Counted from the stretch's first letter, positions 18,362 through 28,079 are shown. The stretch is 64,000 nt of DNA from Leptotrichia sp. oral taxon 847 (GCF_001553645.1 NZ_CP014231.1:2130936-2194935), one strand, 5' to 3'. Made by a program: numbers and translations. The notes: generated from the sequence alone by a model not told the origin.

Positions 18362-19513
18362 ATGAGAAAAAAAATTTATTTTACATCAGAATTTGTATCT
18401 CCAGGACATCCAGATAAAATTTGTGATCAAATTTCTGACGCAATATTAGACGCTTGTCTAAAAGATGACGAAAATTCTAGAGTTGCCTGTGAAGCATTTG
18501 CAACAACAGGATTAGTTGCAGTAGGTGGAGAAATCACAACCAAAACGTATGTGGATGTGCAAAAAGTTGTGCGAGAAAAGATAACTGAAATTGGGTATAG
18601 ACCGGGAATGGGATTTGATGCTGATTGCGGTGTACTAAATACTATTCATTCTCAGTCGCCTGATATTTCGATGGGAGTTGACACAGGCGGAGCTGGAGAT
18701 CAAGGAATTATGTTTGGTGGAGCGGTAAACGAGACAGAAGAATTTATGCCATTAGCACTTGTCCTATCTCGTGGAATTATTCAGAAATTGACAGAACTTA
18801 CGAGAAATAAAGAACTTGCCTGGGCTAGGCCCGATGCTAAAGCACAAGTTACGCTTGCCTATGATGAAGATGGAACTGTTTTAGAAGTGGATACAATAGT
18901 TTTATCAGTTCAGCACAATGAAGAAGTTAATCAGAATCAGATTGAGAAAAATTTAAAAGAAAAAGTAATAAAACCTGTGCTTGAAAAATATGATTTAAAA
19001 ATTGACAAAGTTAGAAAATTTCATATAAATCCGACTGGGAGATTTGTAATTGGTGGGCCTCACGGAGATTCTGGGCTTACTGGAAGAAAAATTATAATTG
19101 ACACTTACGGTGGATATTTTAGACATGGTGGAGGAGCTTTTTCCGGAAAGGACCCATCGAAAGTTGACAGATCAGCAGCTTATGCGGCAAGATGGATTGC
19201 TAAAAATATTGTTGCGGCAGGGCTTGCCACTAAATGTGAGGTTCAGCTGTCTTATGCGATAGGAGTTGCCGAGCCAGTGTCAATAAGAGTGGAAACATTC
19301 GGAACTGGAGTTGTGGATGAAGTTAAAATCGAAGAAGCTGTTTCAAAAATTTTTGATTTGACGCCTAGAGGAATCGAAAAAGCTCTAAGTTTAAGAAAAC
19401 CGTCATTTAGATATCAAGATTTAGCGGCATTTGGTCATATTGGTAGAACCGATATTGACTTACCTTGGGAAAAATTGGATAAAGTTGAAGAAATAAAAGA
19501 AGCTTTAAAATAA
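18362..19513 (+). CDS. metK: S-adenosylmethionine synthetase
   Basis: The 383-residue protein makes SAM from methionine and ATP. Signature blocks are [16 protein letters not shown] near the N-terminus, [10 protein letters not shown] (about residues 112-121) and [19 protein letters not shown] (about 258-276). AGGAGG lies 6 bases before the ATG. It is under the SAM-I riboswitch directly upstream. The product is the cofactor of the five radical SAM proteins elsewhere in the window; that link is metabolic, not evidence of a joint operon. Confidence 0.97.
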   Translation: MRKKIYFTSEFVSPGHPDKICDQISDAILDACLKDDENSRVACEAFATTGLVAVGGEITTKTYVDVQKVVREKITEIGYRPGMGFDADCGVLNTIHSQSPDISMGVDTGGAGDQGIMFGGAVNETEEFMPLALVLSRGIIQKLTELTRNKELAWARPDAKAQVTLAYDEDGTVLEVDTIVLSVQHNEEVNQNQIEKNLKEKVIKPVLEKYDLKIDKVRKFHINPTGRFVIGGPHGDSGLTGRKIIIDTYGGYFRHGGGAFSGKDPSKVDRSAAYAARWIAKNIVAAGLATKCEVQLSYAIGVAEPVSIRVETFGTGVVDEVKIEEAVSKIFDLTPRGIEKALSLRKPSFRYQDLAAFGHIGRTDIDLPWEKLDKVEEIKEALK

Positions 19514-19537
19514 ACATTAACTGTTAAGGAGGAATTT

Positions 19538-21145
19538 GTGAAAAAATCTTGGATTTTATTTTTCGTTATAGTTATTTTGATTTTGGGGATAGTATTAGGA
19601 AATATTTTTTTTAAAGGTAAATCAAAAAAAGATGAACCTGTCGTGTTTAATTTGGGAATTAATTACAGCACATTAGATCCGCATTTATTTACAGAAATGA
19701 TTTCAGTTCAAGTGGACAGTTCCATTTATGAGGGGTTATTAAGACTTGATAAAAATGGAAATTATACTGGTGGAGTTGCCGAAAGTTTTATAGAGGATAA
19801 GAAAAATAATAAGATGATCTTTAAAATTAGAAAAAATGCTAAATGGAGTGATGGTTCAAAAATTACTGCAAATGATTTTGTCTTCGCGTTTAAAAGGGTT
19901 TTAAATCCTGAAACAGCAGCCAGATTCTCAGAAATGCTTTTTCCAGTAAAAAACGCAGAAAAATATTACAACGGGAAAGCCTCAGTTAATGACTTGGGAA
20001 TTAAAGCTATAAATGACAGTACTCTTGAAATAAAATTTGAACATCCAGTAGCTTACTTTAAATATATTTTGACACTCCCAATAACAGCGCCTTTAAAAGA
20101 AGATTTTTATAAGTCTCACAAAAAAACATTTGCTGTAAATTTAGACAGTTTTTTGTTTAACGGACCTTATAAGATAATAAAATTAAGCGATGGAGAAATA
20201 TTACTTGTAAAAAATGAGTATTATTGGAATGCAAAAAATATAAAAATACCTAAAATAAAATATATTGTTTCTTCAGATTTTCATGCTGTGGACAATTTGA
20301 TAGAAAATGGAGAAATTGATATTTCAAGGGTTGAGAACTATAATCTTGAAAAATATAAAAAGGAAAAAACGCTAAATTCTTTTTTAATAGGAAAATTGTG
20401 GTATTTGGACTATAATCTAAACAACAAATTTTTAAAAAATAAAAAATTAAGACAAGCGATTTCAATGGCAATTGACAGAGATTTAAATATAAAAAAAATA
20501 AAAAATAATGACGGTTCAATTCCAGCAAAATCTGTTATCAGCAATCAGATTTCTGGAAACTCAGAAAAATATAGAAAAGAGTATCCTGATAAAGATTACA
20601 TAAACGACAAAAATCCCGAAATGGCAAAAAAATTATACAACGAAGCCTTAAGGGAACTTGGAGTAAAAGAGTTGGAATTAGATTTGCTTGCGGGAAATTC
20701 TGACCCTGAAACATTGGAAATACAGCATATTCAAGAAGAGCTGAGAGTAAAATTGGGATTAAAGACGAAAATAACAGTCGTGTCATTAAAAGAGCGATTA
20801 AATATGACAAGAAGCGAAAAGTATGACATCGTGCTAAATACTTGGTCGCCAAAATATGACGATGCGACAACATATTTTGACAGATGGAAAACAAAAGACG
20901 ATAAAAACGTTTCTGTCTGGCAAAAACAAAAATACGATTTATTAGTAGATGAAATTTATAAAATGCCAAAAAGTGCCGAAAGAGATAAGAAAATTAATGA
21001 AGCTGAAAAGATTTTAATTAATGATGCAATAATTGCTCCAATTTATTTTGCAATCGAAAATACTTACACAAACCCTAAAATTCATGGGCTAATCCGAAGA
21101 GAAATAACTGGAATTACAGATTTTACATATGCTTATATTAAATAG
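19538..21145 (+). CDS. Peptide/nickel-type ABC substrate-binding protein (SBP family 5)
   Basis: The 535-residue protein has the family 5 opening NLGINYSTLDPHLFTEM and the later GLLRLDKNGNYTGGVAESF and WSDGSKITANDFVFAFKR blocks. It binds oligopeptides or similar ligands outside the membrane. There is no lipobox Cys; the N-terminal hydrophobic segment (residues 5-25) is then probably an uncleaved anchor, which is unusual for OppA-type proteins. It starts with GTG after AAGGAGG. No permease or ATPase genes are next to it, so it must pair with a transporter elsewhere. Confidence 0.85.
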   Translation: MKKSWILFFVIVILILGIVLGNIFFKGKSKKDEPVVFNLGINYSTLDPHLFTEMISVQVDSSIYEGLLRLDKNGNYTGGVAESFIEDKKNNKMIFKIRKNAKWSDGSKITANDFVFAFKRVLNPETAARFSEMLFPVKNAEKYYNGKASVNDLGIKAINDSTLEIKFEHPVAYFKYILTLPITAPLKEDFYKSHKKTFAVNLDSFLFNGPYKIIKLSDGEILLVKNEYYWNAKNIKIPKIKYIVSSDFHAVDNLIENGEIDISRVENYNLEKYKKEKTLNSFLIGKLWYLDYNLNNKFLKNKKLRQAISMAIDRDLNIKKIKNNDGSIPAKSVISNQISGNSEKYRKEYPDKDYINDKNPEMAKKLYNEALRELGVKELELDLLAGNSDPETLEIQHIQEELRVKLGLKTKITVVSLKERLNMTRSEKYDIVLNTWSPKYDDATTYFDRWKTKDDKNVSVWQKQKYDLLVDEIYKMPKSAERDKKINEAEKILINDAIIAPIYFAIENTYTNPKIHGLIRREITGITDFTYAYIK

Positions 21146-21178
21146 TTTATTGTGCTTTGGTATGCGATGGAATAAAAT

Positions 21179-21623
21179 ATTTAGGGGTAAATAAAAATTT
21201 CTATTTTAAGTTTCTTATTCAATCCATAAAGTCCTAAAATAATTTTTTATTTTTTAAGCAGAAGTGCTCATCGCCGCACCCCTGCACCCCGGCTAGTCTT
21301 CGACATTTTTATGTACTGCCAAAAAACTCGCTTTTGCTCAGACAGTTTTGTCAGCACACAAAAATGCTCCGACGGTTTAAATTTTACTACTATATAAAGG
21401 TGTCGTGATTTTTTTGGAGTAAAGACGATTGTCTGAACGAAGTGAGTTTCAGCTTTGACGCAGAAAAAATGCTTAGACTGACGTGGGGATTATAAGGGGA
21501 AAGGGGGGCTTTTCCCTTATATAACAAATAAAAGAGCAATATTAAAAAAATAACATCTTGTAATCAAGAATAACTTAAAAAATTTGAAACTAAAAATCTA
21601 CCACTAAAATTTTTAAACTATCC
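21179..21623 (-). repeat. Large intergenic repeat, copy B (inverted relative to A)
   Basis: The reverse complement of this stretch aligns with copy A at 13297-13761. It has the same ordered landmarks, including AACATCTTGTAATCAAGAAT (complement of the A landmark), the GTCGTGATTTTTTTGGAG block and GCAGAAGTGCTCATCGCCGC. Hairpin arms lie at 21304-21327 and 21345-21366. Together A and B bracket the MATE-to-SBP block (13.9-21.1 kb). Confidence 0.85.
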
Positions 21624-21639
21624 TTCGATATAAAAAAAT

Positions 21640-21704
21640 TTGATATAATTGATGTTTTGTAGTAAAATATAGAAGTTATAAAATATCAAAGGAGATCAAC
21701 TATG
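21640..21704 (+). promoter_or_regulatory. Orphan promoter, ribosome site and start codon
   Basis: TTGATA (21640-21645) and TAAAAT (21663-21668) are 17 bases apart, followed by AAAGGAGA and an ATG at 21702. The frame from this ATG closes after 11 codons, where the IS110-type element appears to begin. This looks like the front of a gene cut off by the insertion, most simply the M48 lipoprotein gene whose own ATG at 23309 lacks a nearby ribosome site. Confidence 0.5.
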
Positions 21705-21816
21705 ATTTGTCAAGCCCTTTTTAAAAAAAATTTTTAAATTTTTGATCTTGAATTTTGGGCGAATTTAAATTAACCTATTGAAAATAGATTTTCTTAAATA
21801 TTTTGTATAGTTTTTT

Positions 21817-22989
21817 TTAAATAAGTTGCTCAGCGTCAAATGAAATATTATCTTTCATAAGTTTGTAAATAACTCTTACAAGCTTATGGGCAACATGACC
21901 CAGTGCCTTGTAATGATTTTTCCCCTGTGAACGTTTAAGAGCATAGTAATTACTGAAAACTTCATTGTTTCGGACAGCATTCCAGGCAGTGTAGATTAGG
22001 GAATATCGTAAATATTTTGAGCCACGTTTTGACATTCGGCATGATAAGGCTCTGAACTGCCCTGACTGTCTGACTTTAGGATCTAAGCCTGCAAATGCTA
22101 ATAGCTTTGAAGGGGAACGGAATCTTGATATATTTCCGATTTCTCCCAGAATGCAGGCACAGGCAACATTGCTTATGCCGGGAATAGACAGAATAACAGG
22201 TTTAAGCTTTTCAATGATGGCATTGATCTGCTTTTCAGTATTCCTTATCTGCTCTTCCAGCAGCTCAATAGAGGAAATCAGCTGTGAAATATGAAAACTT
22301 AAGGAAATGTCCTCAAAACCGACAGAAGATCTAGCCTGACTTTTGATAATATAGGCAGTCTTTTCACAGAAATGCCCCCTGGAATTAGTTTTTAAAATAT
22401 TTGTTAAAACATCAATTCCTAAGGCGGCTATTTCTTCTGAAGAAGGATATTTCTTCAAAAGGGCATAGACAGCTTTAGAGTGGATGCCTGAAGGCAGCAG
22501 GTACTGAAGCTCAGGGAATATGGAATCGAGATTTCTGGTCAGCAGAATTTTGCATTTACTTTTCTGTTTGACAAGGGAATCTCTGATTCTGTTGAGTTTT
22601 TTCAATGAAAGATATTCAATATCGCTCTGTGTAACGAGAGAGTATTCACGGGAAAGCAGCATTTTAGCGATATTGATGGAATCAATTCTGTCGTTTTTAG
22701 AATCCCTGCCATAAGATTTTCTAAAATTGGCGACATTTGAAGGATTGACCAGAGTGACATTAAACTTTCTGTTAAAGAAGAAATTAACAAAATTGTCAGA
22801 ATAGTGTCCAGTAAATTCAAGAGCAATAACAATGTCGTCTTTAGGGATGGACTTTATTTTATCAATTAAGGAAAGAAAGCCCTCAAGACTGTTTTTGAAC
22901 ATAAAATTAGAAAAAACGATATTTCCATTGTCAGAAACAAGGGAAGCAACGTGGTTGAGCTTGGCGATATCAATGCCTAAAAAAAACAT
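21817..22989 (-). CDS. IS110-family DEDD/serine transposase
   Basis: The 390-residue protein has the N-terminal RuvC-like DEDD domain (FLGIDIAK with Asp6; ALEFTGHYSDNF; NDRIDSINIAKML). Its C-terminal transposase_20 domain contains SIPGISNVACACILGEIG and the SGQFRALSCRMSKRGSKYLR block that carries the catalytic serine. IS110 enzymes recombine DNA guided by a bridge RNA from the element's non-coding end. The ATG follows AAGGATGTG. Confidence 0.92.
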   Translation of the reverse strand: MFFLGIDIAKLNHVASLVSDNGNIVFSNFMFKNSLEGFLSLIDKIKSIPKDDIVIALEFTGHYSDNFVNFFFNRKFNVTLVNPSNVANFRKSYGRDSKNDRIDSINIAKMLLSREYSLVTQSDIEYLSLKKLNRIRDSLVKQKSKCKILLTRNLDSIFPELQYLLPSGIHSKAVYALLKKYPSSEEIAALGIDVLTNILKTNSRGHFCEKTAYIIKSQARSSVGFEDISLSFHISQLISSIELLEEQIRNTEKQINAIIEKLKPVILSIPGISNVACACILGEIGNISRFRSPSKLLAFAGLDPKVRQSGQFRALSCRMSKRGSKYLRYSLIYTAWNAVRNNEVFSNYYALKRSQGKNHYKALGHVAHKLVRVIYKLMKDNISFDAEQLI

Positions 22990-23200
22990 AAGATCACATC
23001 CTTTAAGAAGAAATAGGGGAACTGTAGGAACCGCAAAGTTTTATCAGGCGCATTCTTGCTAAACATAAAAATTTAAAAACTTATCCAACTATAAGGGTTA
23101 AAGATAAAACAGCGGCAATAATCTCCTTTGAAAAGTAGCGAGAGCTCCTTAAGAAAAATAAAAAGTCCGCAGTTTCCCTAAAATAATTATACAAAATAAG
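22990..23200 (-). ncRNA. Candidate bridge RNA region of the IS110 element
   Basis: On the transposase's 5' side, within the element, lies a non-coding leader of about 200 or more bases with several short complementary segments. The region includes GGGGAACTGTAGGAACCGC (23018-23036). The IS110 subgroup is known to encode its bridge RNA in this position. I could not fold it or identify the target and donor loops by eye. Confidence 0.35.
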
Positions 23201-23308
23201 GGAAGAGAAAAGCAATAGGAACAGAAAAGAAAAAAATAAGAAATATAAAGAAAGGAGTGTGTGGTATTTTATATAATTATTTATATATTTATCATACAAG
23301 ATTAACTT

Positions 23309-24100
23309 ATGAAATTAAAAAAATATTCTAAAATACTTATGAGCTTAACGCTTTTGGGAATGCTTTCAAGCTGTACCACTGCACCGCTTACAGGAAGAAA
23401 ACAACTTAGCCTTGTCAGCGATGAAAGTGTCAGAGAGAGCTCAATATCTTCTTACAACGAATTTATTCGTCAGGCGAGTGCAAAGGGGCTTCTTGCTAAT
23501 AATACGGCTGATGGGCAAAGACTTAGAAGAATAGGAAACAGAATATCTTCAGCGGTTGAACAGTATTTACGTGAAAATAATTTATCTAGTAAAGCCAAAA
23601 ATTTGGACTGGGAATTTAACTTGATAAAAAGTAACGAAGTAAATGCTTTTGCTATGCCAGGTGGGAAAATAGCCTTTTATACAGGAATTTTGCCAGTTTT
23701 AAATACGGATTCTGGAATAGCGTTTGTAATGGGTCATGAAATAGGACACGTTATCGGGGGACATCATTCTGAAGGTGCAAGTAATCAAGCGCTGGCTGGA
23801 GTTGCAGCATCTGTTACAGGACTTTTTGCAGGAAACTTGGTAACTTCGCTTGTATCAGAAGGACTTAGCATAGGTTTACTGAAATTTAACAGAACTCAGG
23901 AATATGAAGCTGATAAATACGGTATGATTTTTATGACAATGGCAGGTTATAATCCAGCAGACGCTATTACAGCTCAACAGAGAATGGAATCAATAGGCGG
24001 TGGAAATATAGAAATTTTATCAACACATCCATCTGGAAAAAACAGAATAGAAGCAATGAGAAAATTTTTGCCGGAAGCTATGAAATATTATAAGAAATAA
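23309..24100 (+). CDS. M48-family metallopeptidase lipoprotein
   Basis: The 263-residue protein has a lipoprotein signal (LSSC, Cys about 22), the zinc motif HEIGH (about residues 144-148) and the third ligand in EYEADKYGM. It is like the LoiP/YfgC-type envelope proteases that trim or degrade outer-membrane-associated proteins. There is no ribosome site close to the ATG; AAAGGAG lies about 58 bases upstream, inside the presumed IS110 element. Expression may therefore have been altered by the insertion. Confidence 0.85.
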   Translation: MKLKKYSKILMSLTLLGMLSSCTTAPLTGRKQLSLVSDESVRESSISSYNEFIRQASAKGLLANNTADGQRLRRIGNRISSAVEQYLRENNLSSKAKNLDWEFNLIKSNEVNAFAMPGGKIAFYTGILPVLNTDSGIAFVMGHEIGHVIGGHHSEGASNQALAGVAASVTGLFAGNLVTSLVSEGLSIGLLKFNRTQEYEADKYGMIFMTMAGYNPADAITAQQRMESIGGGNIEILSTHPSGKNRIEAMRKFLPEAMKYYKK

Positions 24101-24132
24101 ATAGAAAATAAAAAATTGTAATAAAAAATAAG

Positions 24133-24194
24133 ATAGAGTAAAATTGAATTTTATTAAAAAAATTAAAAATAAAAAAATTTTGCTCTATTTTTTT
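24133..24194 (+). terminator. Intrinsic terminator after the M48 gene
   Basis: ATAGAGTAAAATT (24133-24145) pairs with AATTTTGCTCTAT (24176-24188), with one G-T wobble, followed by a T run. Confidence 0.7.
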
Positions 24195-24230
24195 AAGTTG
24201 CTAAAACAAATAACAGGAGTTTTAATGTAA

Positions 24231-25238
24231 ATGGAAAAAGATATTGTGCAAAATAAAATAAGTGTCGCTCCGATGGTCGACAGGACTGATAGACACTTTA
24301 GAAATTTTGTTAGAATGATAAATAAAGATGTATTAATGTACACGGAAATGATTACAGCACAAGCAATTATAAATGGAAATTTGGATTATATTTTAGGATT
24401 TGATAAAATTGAAAATCCCATCGTTTTGCAAATTGCGGCAACAAATCCAGAAGATGCTTACAAAGCTGTTAAAATCGCAGAAAAGTATGACTACGACGAA
24501 ATAAATTTGAATGTGGGATGTCCGTCAGAAAGAGTTTCTGGAAATATGATGGGAGCATCTCTTATGGCATATCCAGAAAAAGTGGCGAAAATTTTAGAGG
24601 CAATGAAAGCAGCGACAAAAAAAACTGTTTCGATAAAACACAGAATCGGAATAGATGGCAGAAAAATATTACCTGATGCACTTTCAAAAAAAGTGTTTGA
24701 CACATATGAAGATATGAAAAATTTTGTAGAAATTATAAGAAAAGTTGGAATTAAGAAATTCATAATTCACGCAAGAATAGCTGTTTTAGCCGGACTTGAT
24801 ACTAAACAAAATAGAGAAGTTCCACCATTGAGATATGATGAAGTATACAAAATAAAAAAAGAGATACCAGATTTGTATGTAGAAATTAATGGCGGAATTA
24901 AAACAGCCGAGCAGATTGACAATCATTTAAAAGAGGTGGACGCTGTTATGATTGGACGGCAAATTTATGACAATCCAATGATTTTGACAAAATTTGGAAA
25001 ATATTATGGGAAAAAAATCGAAGTTACGAGAGAAGAAATTATTGAAAGAATGATAAAATATGTTGAAAAGATGGAATTAGAAGGGATAAGACCACATTTA
25101 TTTTTGAGGCATACTCACGGTCTATTTTTTGGACAAAGAGGTAGTAAATTTTGGAAAAGGGCTATAAATGATCCAAAAGCGGGTTCTTTTGTGTTAAAAA
25201 ATTTGTTGAAAGAATTAAAAAATGAAAGAAAAATTTAA
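24231..25238 (+). CDS. dusA: tRNA-dihydrouridine synthase, DusA type
   Basis: The 335-residue flavoenzyme reduces uridines in the tRNA D-loop. The N-terminal SVAPMVDRTDRHFRNFVR and YTEMITAQA blocks and the catalytic-cysteine segment LNVGCPSERV (Cys about 91) are clear. The C-terminal HTHGLFFGQRGSKFWKRAI matches the DusA subgroup. CAGGAG lies upstream of the ATG. It stands alone after a terminator. Confidence 0.9.
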   Translation: MEKDIVQNKISVAPMVDRTDRHFRNFVRMINKDVLMYTEMITAQAIINGNLDYILGFDKIENPIVLQIAATNPEDAYKAVKIAEKYDYDEINLNVGCPSERVSGNMMGASLMAYPEKVAKILEAMKAATKKTVSIKHRIGIDGRKILPDALSKKVFDTYEDMKNFVEIIRKVGIKKFIIHARIAVLAGLDTKQNREVPPLRYDEVYKIKKEIPDLYVEINGGIKTAEQIDNHLKEVDAVMIGRQIYDNPMILTKFGKYYGKKIEVTREEIIERMIKYVEKMELEGIRPHLFLRHTHGLFFGQRGSKFWKRAINDPKAGSFVLKNLLKELKNERKI

Positions 25239-25376
25239 AATAATAAAACTATTTTTAAAACCAAAATATTAATGTAACAAATATAAAAAAGTATTTTACA
25301 AATTAAAAAATATATGTAATAATTATAATGTTGATATTAAATTAAGTGAAAAAAATAATTTAAAAGGAGAATATTT

Positions 25377-26135
25377 ATGCATGAAGATACATTATCTAAA
25401 GTTTCAAATGCGGCAAAAGGTAAAGTTGAACTGCTGCAACAAAGTAAAGCCAGATATTTAATGTCGGCAGGACTTGCGGGATTATTTATTGGATTTGGAA
25501 TTATGCTTATTTTTGTAATTTCAGGGCTTTTAGGAAAAAGTCCAGCAACTAAAATTGTTATGGGAGTAGCTTTTCCAGCTGCCTTGAGTTTGGTGGTTGC
25601 ACTTGGCGTGGAACTGTTCACTGGAAACAATATGGTTGGTTTTGCAGGATTTTTAAATAGAGCGATAACTGGAAAAGAATTGATTGAATTATGGATATTT
25701 TCATACATTGGAAATCTTATTGGTTCAATTATAGGTGGAGCGTTATTTGTTTTTTCAGGAGTTGCAACGCCGCAAATAGTTGATGCATTTGTAAAAGCGG
25801 GTGTAGCAAAAACGACAGCGCCAGCGGGACAATTATTTTTTAGAGGAATTTTATGTAATTTTCTTGTCTGCCTTGCTGTACTTTCTGGAATAAAATTAAA
25901 AGAAGAAACTGCAAAATTAATTATGGTTTTCTGGTGTCTGTTTGTATTCATAACAGCGGGATTTGAACACAGTGTAGCCAATATGACGCTTTTTACAGTT
26001 GCAAATTTATTAAATGGTGTAAAAGTTACTTTGGGTGGGTGTGCTTATAACTTATTATTTGTAACGTTGGGAAATATAGTAGGTGGTGGATTTATAGGAT
26101 TTGCATATTACTATATTGGAAGAGAAAAAAAATAA
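25377..26135 (+). CDS. FNT-family channel, probably for hydrosulfide or sulfite
   Basis: The 252-residue protein has six hydrophobic segments and FNT features such as ELFTGNNM (about 81-88) and the later GFEHSVANM (about 199-207), the pore motifs with the central histidine. FNT proteins conduct small monovalent anions (formate, nitrite, hydrosulfide). It lies 49 bases before asrA in the same direction. In Clostridioides difficile the hydrosulfide channel (HSC/FNT3) is also linked to asrABC, so export of HS- from sulfite reduction is the best guess here. AAAGGAG lies 8 bases before the ATG. Confidence 0.85.
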   Translation: MHEDTLSKVSNAAKGKVELLQQSKARYLMSAGLAGLFIGFGIMLIFVISGLLGKSPATKIVMGVAFPAALSLVVALGVELFTGNNMVGFAGFLNRAITGKELIELWIFSYIGNLIGSIIGGALFVFSGVATPQIVDAFVKAGVAKTTAPAGQLFFRGILCNFLVCLAVLSGIKLKEETAKLIMVFWCLFVFITAGFEHSVANMTLFTVANLLNGVKVTLGGCAYNLLFVTLGNIVGGGFIGFAYYYIGREKK

Positions 26136-26184
26136 ATAAAATTTTTTATTAATATACGGAGAGAAATTTAATTCAGGAGGAAAA

Positions 26185-27216
26185 ATGAAAATAAGTTTAG
26201 ATTACAAAAATTTTAATGCAGCACTTTCAAAATTGAGCAAAGAATATGAAATCTATGCTCCGATTGAAATACCGTATCGTGGAACTTTTTCTGATACGCC
26301 TGTTATCAGATATTCAAAAATAAATAAAGTGGAAGAAATTTGCTTTGATAAAAAATCACATTTTTCAGCAAAGGAAATAATGCTTCCTATAACTCAAACA
26401 ATGTTCTATTTTACTGGTGATGAGTGTAAAATGCCAGAAGAACAAGATAAAAAATATTTAATATTTTTAAGAAGCTGTGATTTTCATGGAGTAAAAAGAG
26501 TGGATGAAATTTACTTAAATAACAAATTTTTAGATATTTATTACAAAAGAGTGAGAGATAAGGTTAAATTTGTTGTATTTGGTTGTCCAAATTCATTTGA
26601 AAACTGTTTTTGCGTGGATATGGGAACTAATAAAACTGATAAATATAATTTGGGGATTAAAGTTACAGAAAATGAAGTTTTTGTTGATATAAAAGACGAT
26701 GAAATGAAAGAGTTTTTTGAAGAAACACAAAATAAAGAAAAAGATTTTGAAATGGAATTTGTAGAGGACAATGAAATTCATGTAGATATTCCAGACAATA
26801 TTGAACTTTCTGATATTATAGATCTAGATTTATGGCGTGAGTATGACAGCCGATGTATTGCTTGTGGAAAATGTAATTTTGTTTGTCCAACTTGTACTTG
26901 TACGACAACGCAAGATGTATTTTATAGTGAAAATGACAATAATGGAGAAAGACGAAGAGTGTGGGCTTCGTGTCATGTGGATGGGTTTACAGATATGGCT
27001 GGAGGACATTCATTTAGACAAAGACATGGGGATAGAATGAGATTTAAAGTTATGCACAAAATATCTGACTTTAAAAAAAGATTTGGGTACCAGATGTGTA
27101 CTGGTTGTGGACGATGTGATGACGCTTGCCCTGAATACATTTCATTCTCAAACTGCATAAATAAATTAAGTGCGGAACTAAAGAGAATTTCTAAAGAAAA
27201 AAGGGGTGAAATCTAA
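26185..27216 (+). CDS. asrA: Anaerobic sulfite reductase subunit A
   Basis: The 343-residue protein is the electron-transfer subunit with two ferredoxin-type 4Fe-4S motifs, CIACGKCNFVCPTCTC (about residues 227-242) and CTGCGRCDDACP (about 306-317). It receives electrons for reduction of sulfite to sulfide in the cytoplasm. AGGAGG precedes the ATG. Its stop overlaps the asrB start. Confidence 0.95.
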   Translation: MKISLDYKNFNAALSKLSKEYEIYAPIEIPYRGTFSDTPVIRYSKINKVEEICFDKKSHFSAKEIMLPITQTMFYFTGDECKMPEEQDKKYLIFLRSCDFHGVKRVDEIYLNNKFLDIYYKRVRDKVKFVVFGCPNSFENCFCVDMGTNKTDKYNLGIKVTENEVFVDIKDDEMKEFFEETQNKEKDFEMEFVEDNEIHVDIPDNIELSDIIDLDLWREYDSRCIACGKCNFVCPTCTCTTTQDVFYSENDNNGERRRVWASCHVDGFTDMAGGHSFRQRHGDRMRFKVMHKISDFKKRFGYQMCTGCGRCDDACPEYISFSNCINKLSAELKRISKEKRGEI

Positions 27217-28037
27217 TGGAAAATATTTATTTGCCGACAGCGCACAAAGTTTTACTTGTGGAACAGACGACAGAGTTGGAGTGGCTTTTTCGTGTGGAAT
27301 ATAACGGAGGAAATGTAAACGCTGGACAATTTATGCAGGTATCTCTTCCAAAAGTTGGAGAAGCGCCAATTTCAGTTGCAAATTTTGATTTTGAAAAAGG
27401 GTATTTAGATTTTTTAATAAGAAAAGTGGGAAAAGTGACAGATGAAATTTTTAAATTAAAAGCTGGAGATAAAGTATTTTTGCGTGGACCTTATGGAAAT
27501 GGTTTCCCAATTGAGAAATATAAAAATAAACATATTGTAATGGTTGTCGGTGGAAGTGGAATTGCGCCGGTTCGTCCGATTATTGAATATTTTACAAAAC
27601 ATCCTGATGAAATGAAATCTTTTAAAATAATTGTAGGTTATAAAAATTATGAAAGTGTGATTTTTGAAGAAGAATTTTCTCGTTGGAGAAAAAATATTGA
27701 GATTTTAGTCACTTTGGATAATGCCCAAAGTGCAAGAGATTTAGGGAAAACTGAAGAAGAATTTCATGAAGGAATGGTAACTAAATATATTCCAGATTTG
27801 AAAATTGAAAATATGGATGAAACCGAGTTTATTGTAGTGGGACCGCCAATAATGATGCACTTTGCCTGTCTTGAAATTTTGAAATTGGATGTGCCACTTG
27901 AAAAAATATGGGTTTCATTTGAGAGAAAAATGTCGTGTGCAGTTGGAAAATGTGGGCATTGTAAAATTGATGAAACGTATATCTGTTTAGAAGGACCTGT
28001 ATTTAAGTATGACAAGGCACAAAAATTGTTGGATTAG
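27216..28037 (+). CDS. asrB: Anaerobic sulfite reductase subunit B
   Basis: The 273-residue protein belongs to the ferredoxin-NADP reductase superfamily. It has an FAD-binding barrel, the nucleotide-binding MVVGGSGIAPVRPII (about residues 109-123) and a C-terminal 2Fe-2S motif CAVGKCGHCKIDETYIC. It passes electrons from NAD(P)H to AsrA/AsrC. The ATG overlaps the asrA stop by one base. Confidence 0.95.
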   Translation: MENIYLPTAHKVLLVEQTTELEWLFRVEYNGGNVNAGQFMQVSLPKVGEAPISVANFDFEKGYLDFLIRKVGKVTDEIFKLKAGDKVFLRGPYGNGFPIEKYKNKHIVMVVGGSGIAPVRPIIEYFTKHPDEMKSFKIIVGYKNYESVIFEEEFSRWRKNIEILVTLDNAQSARDLGKTEEEFHEGMVTKYIPDLKIENMDETEFIVVGPPIMMHFACLEILKLDVPLEKIWVSFERKMSCAVGKCGHCKIDETYICLEGPVFKYDKAQKLLD

Positions 28038-28079
28038 AAAAATTTTTAGAAATTTTATTTTAAGAAAGAAGGCAATAAA

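Larger units (their letters stand above)
21706..23308 (-). mobile_element. IS110-family insertion sequence
   Basis: The element holds one transposase read leftward, about 110 bp of non-coding sequence after it and about 320 bp before it. No terminal inverted repeats are seen, as expected for IS110. The boundaries given are inferred from the split promoter/ATG on the left and the displaced M48 start on the right, where both flanks contain TATGA. They could be off by tens of bases, especially on the right. Confidence 0.6.

Noticed and set aside
25337..25981. A 214-codon leftward frame opposite the FNT channel gene
   Set aside because: It is antisense to a well-conserved gene, its composition is the mirror of the FNT protein, and there is no start signal.
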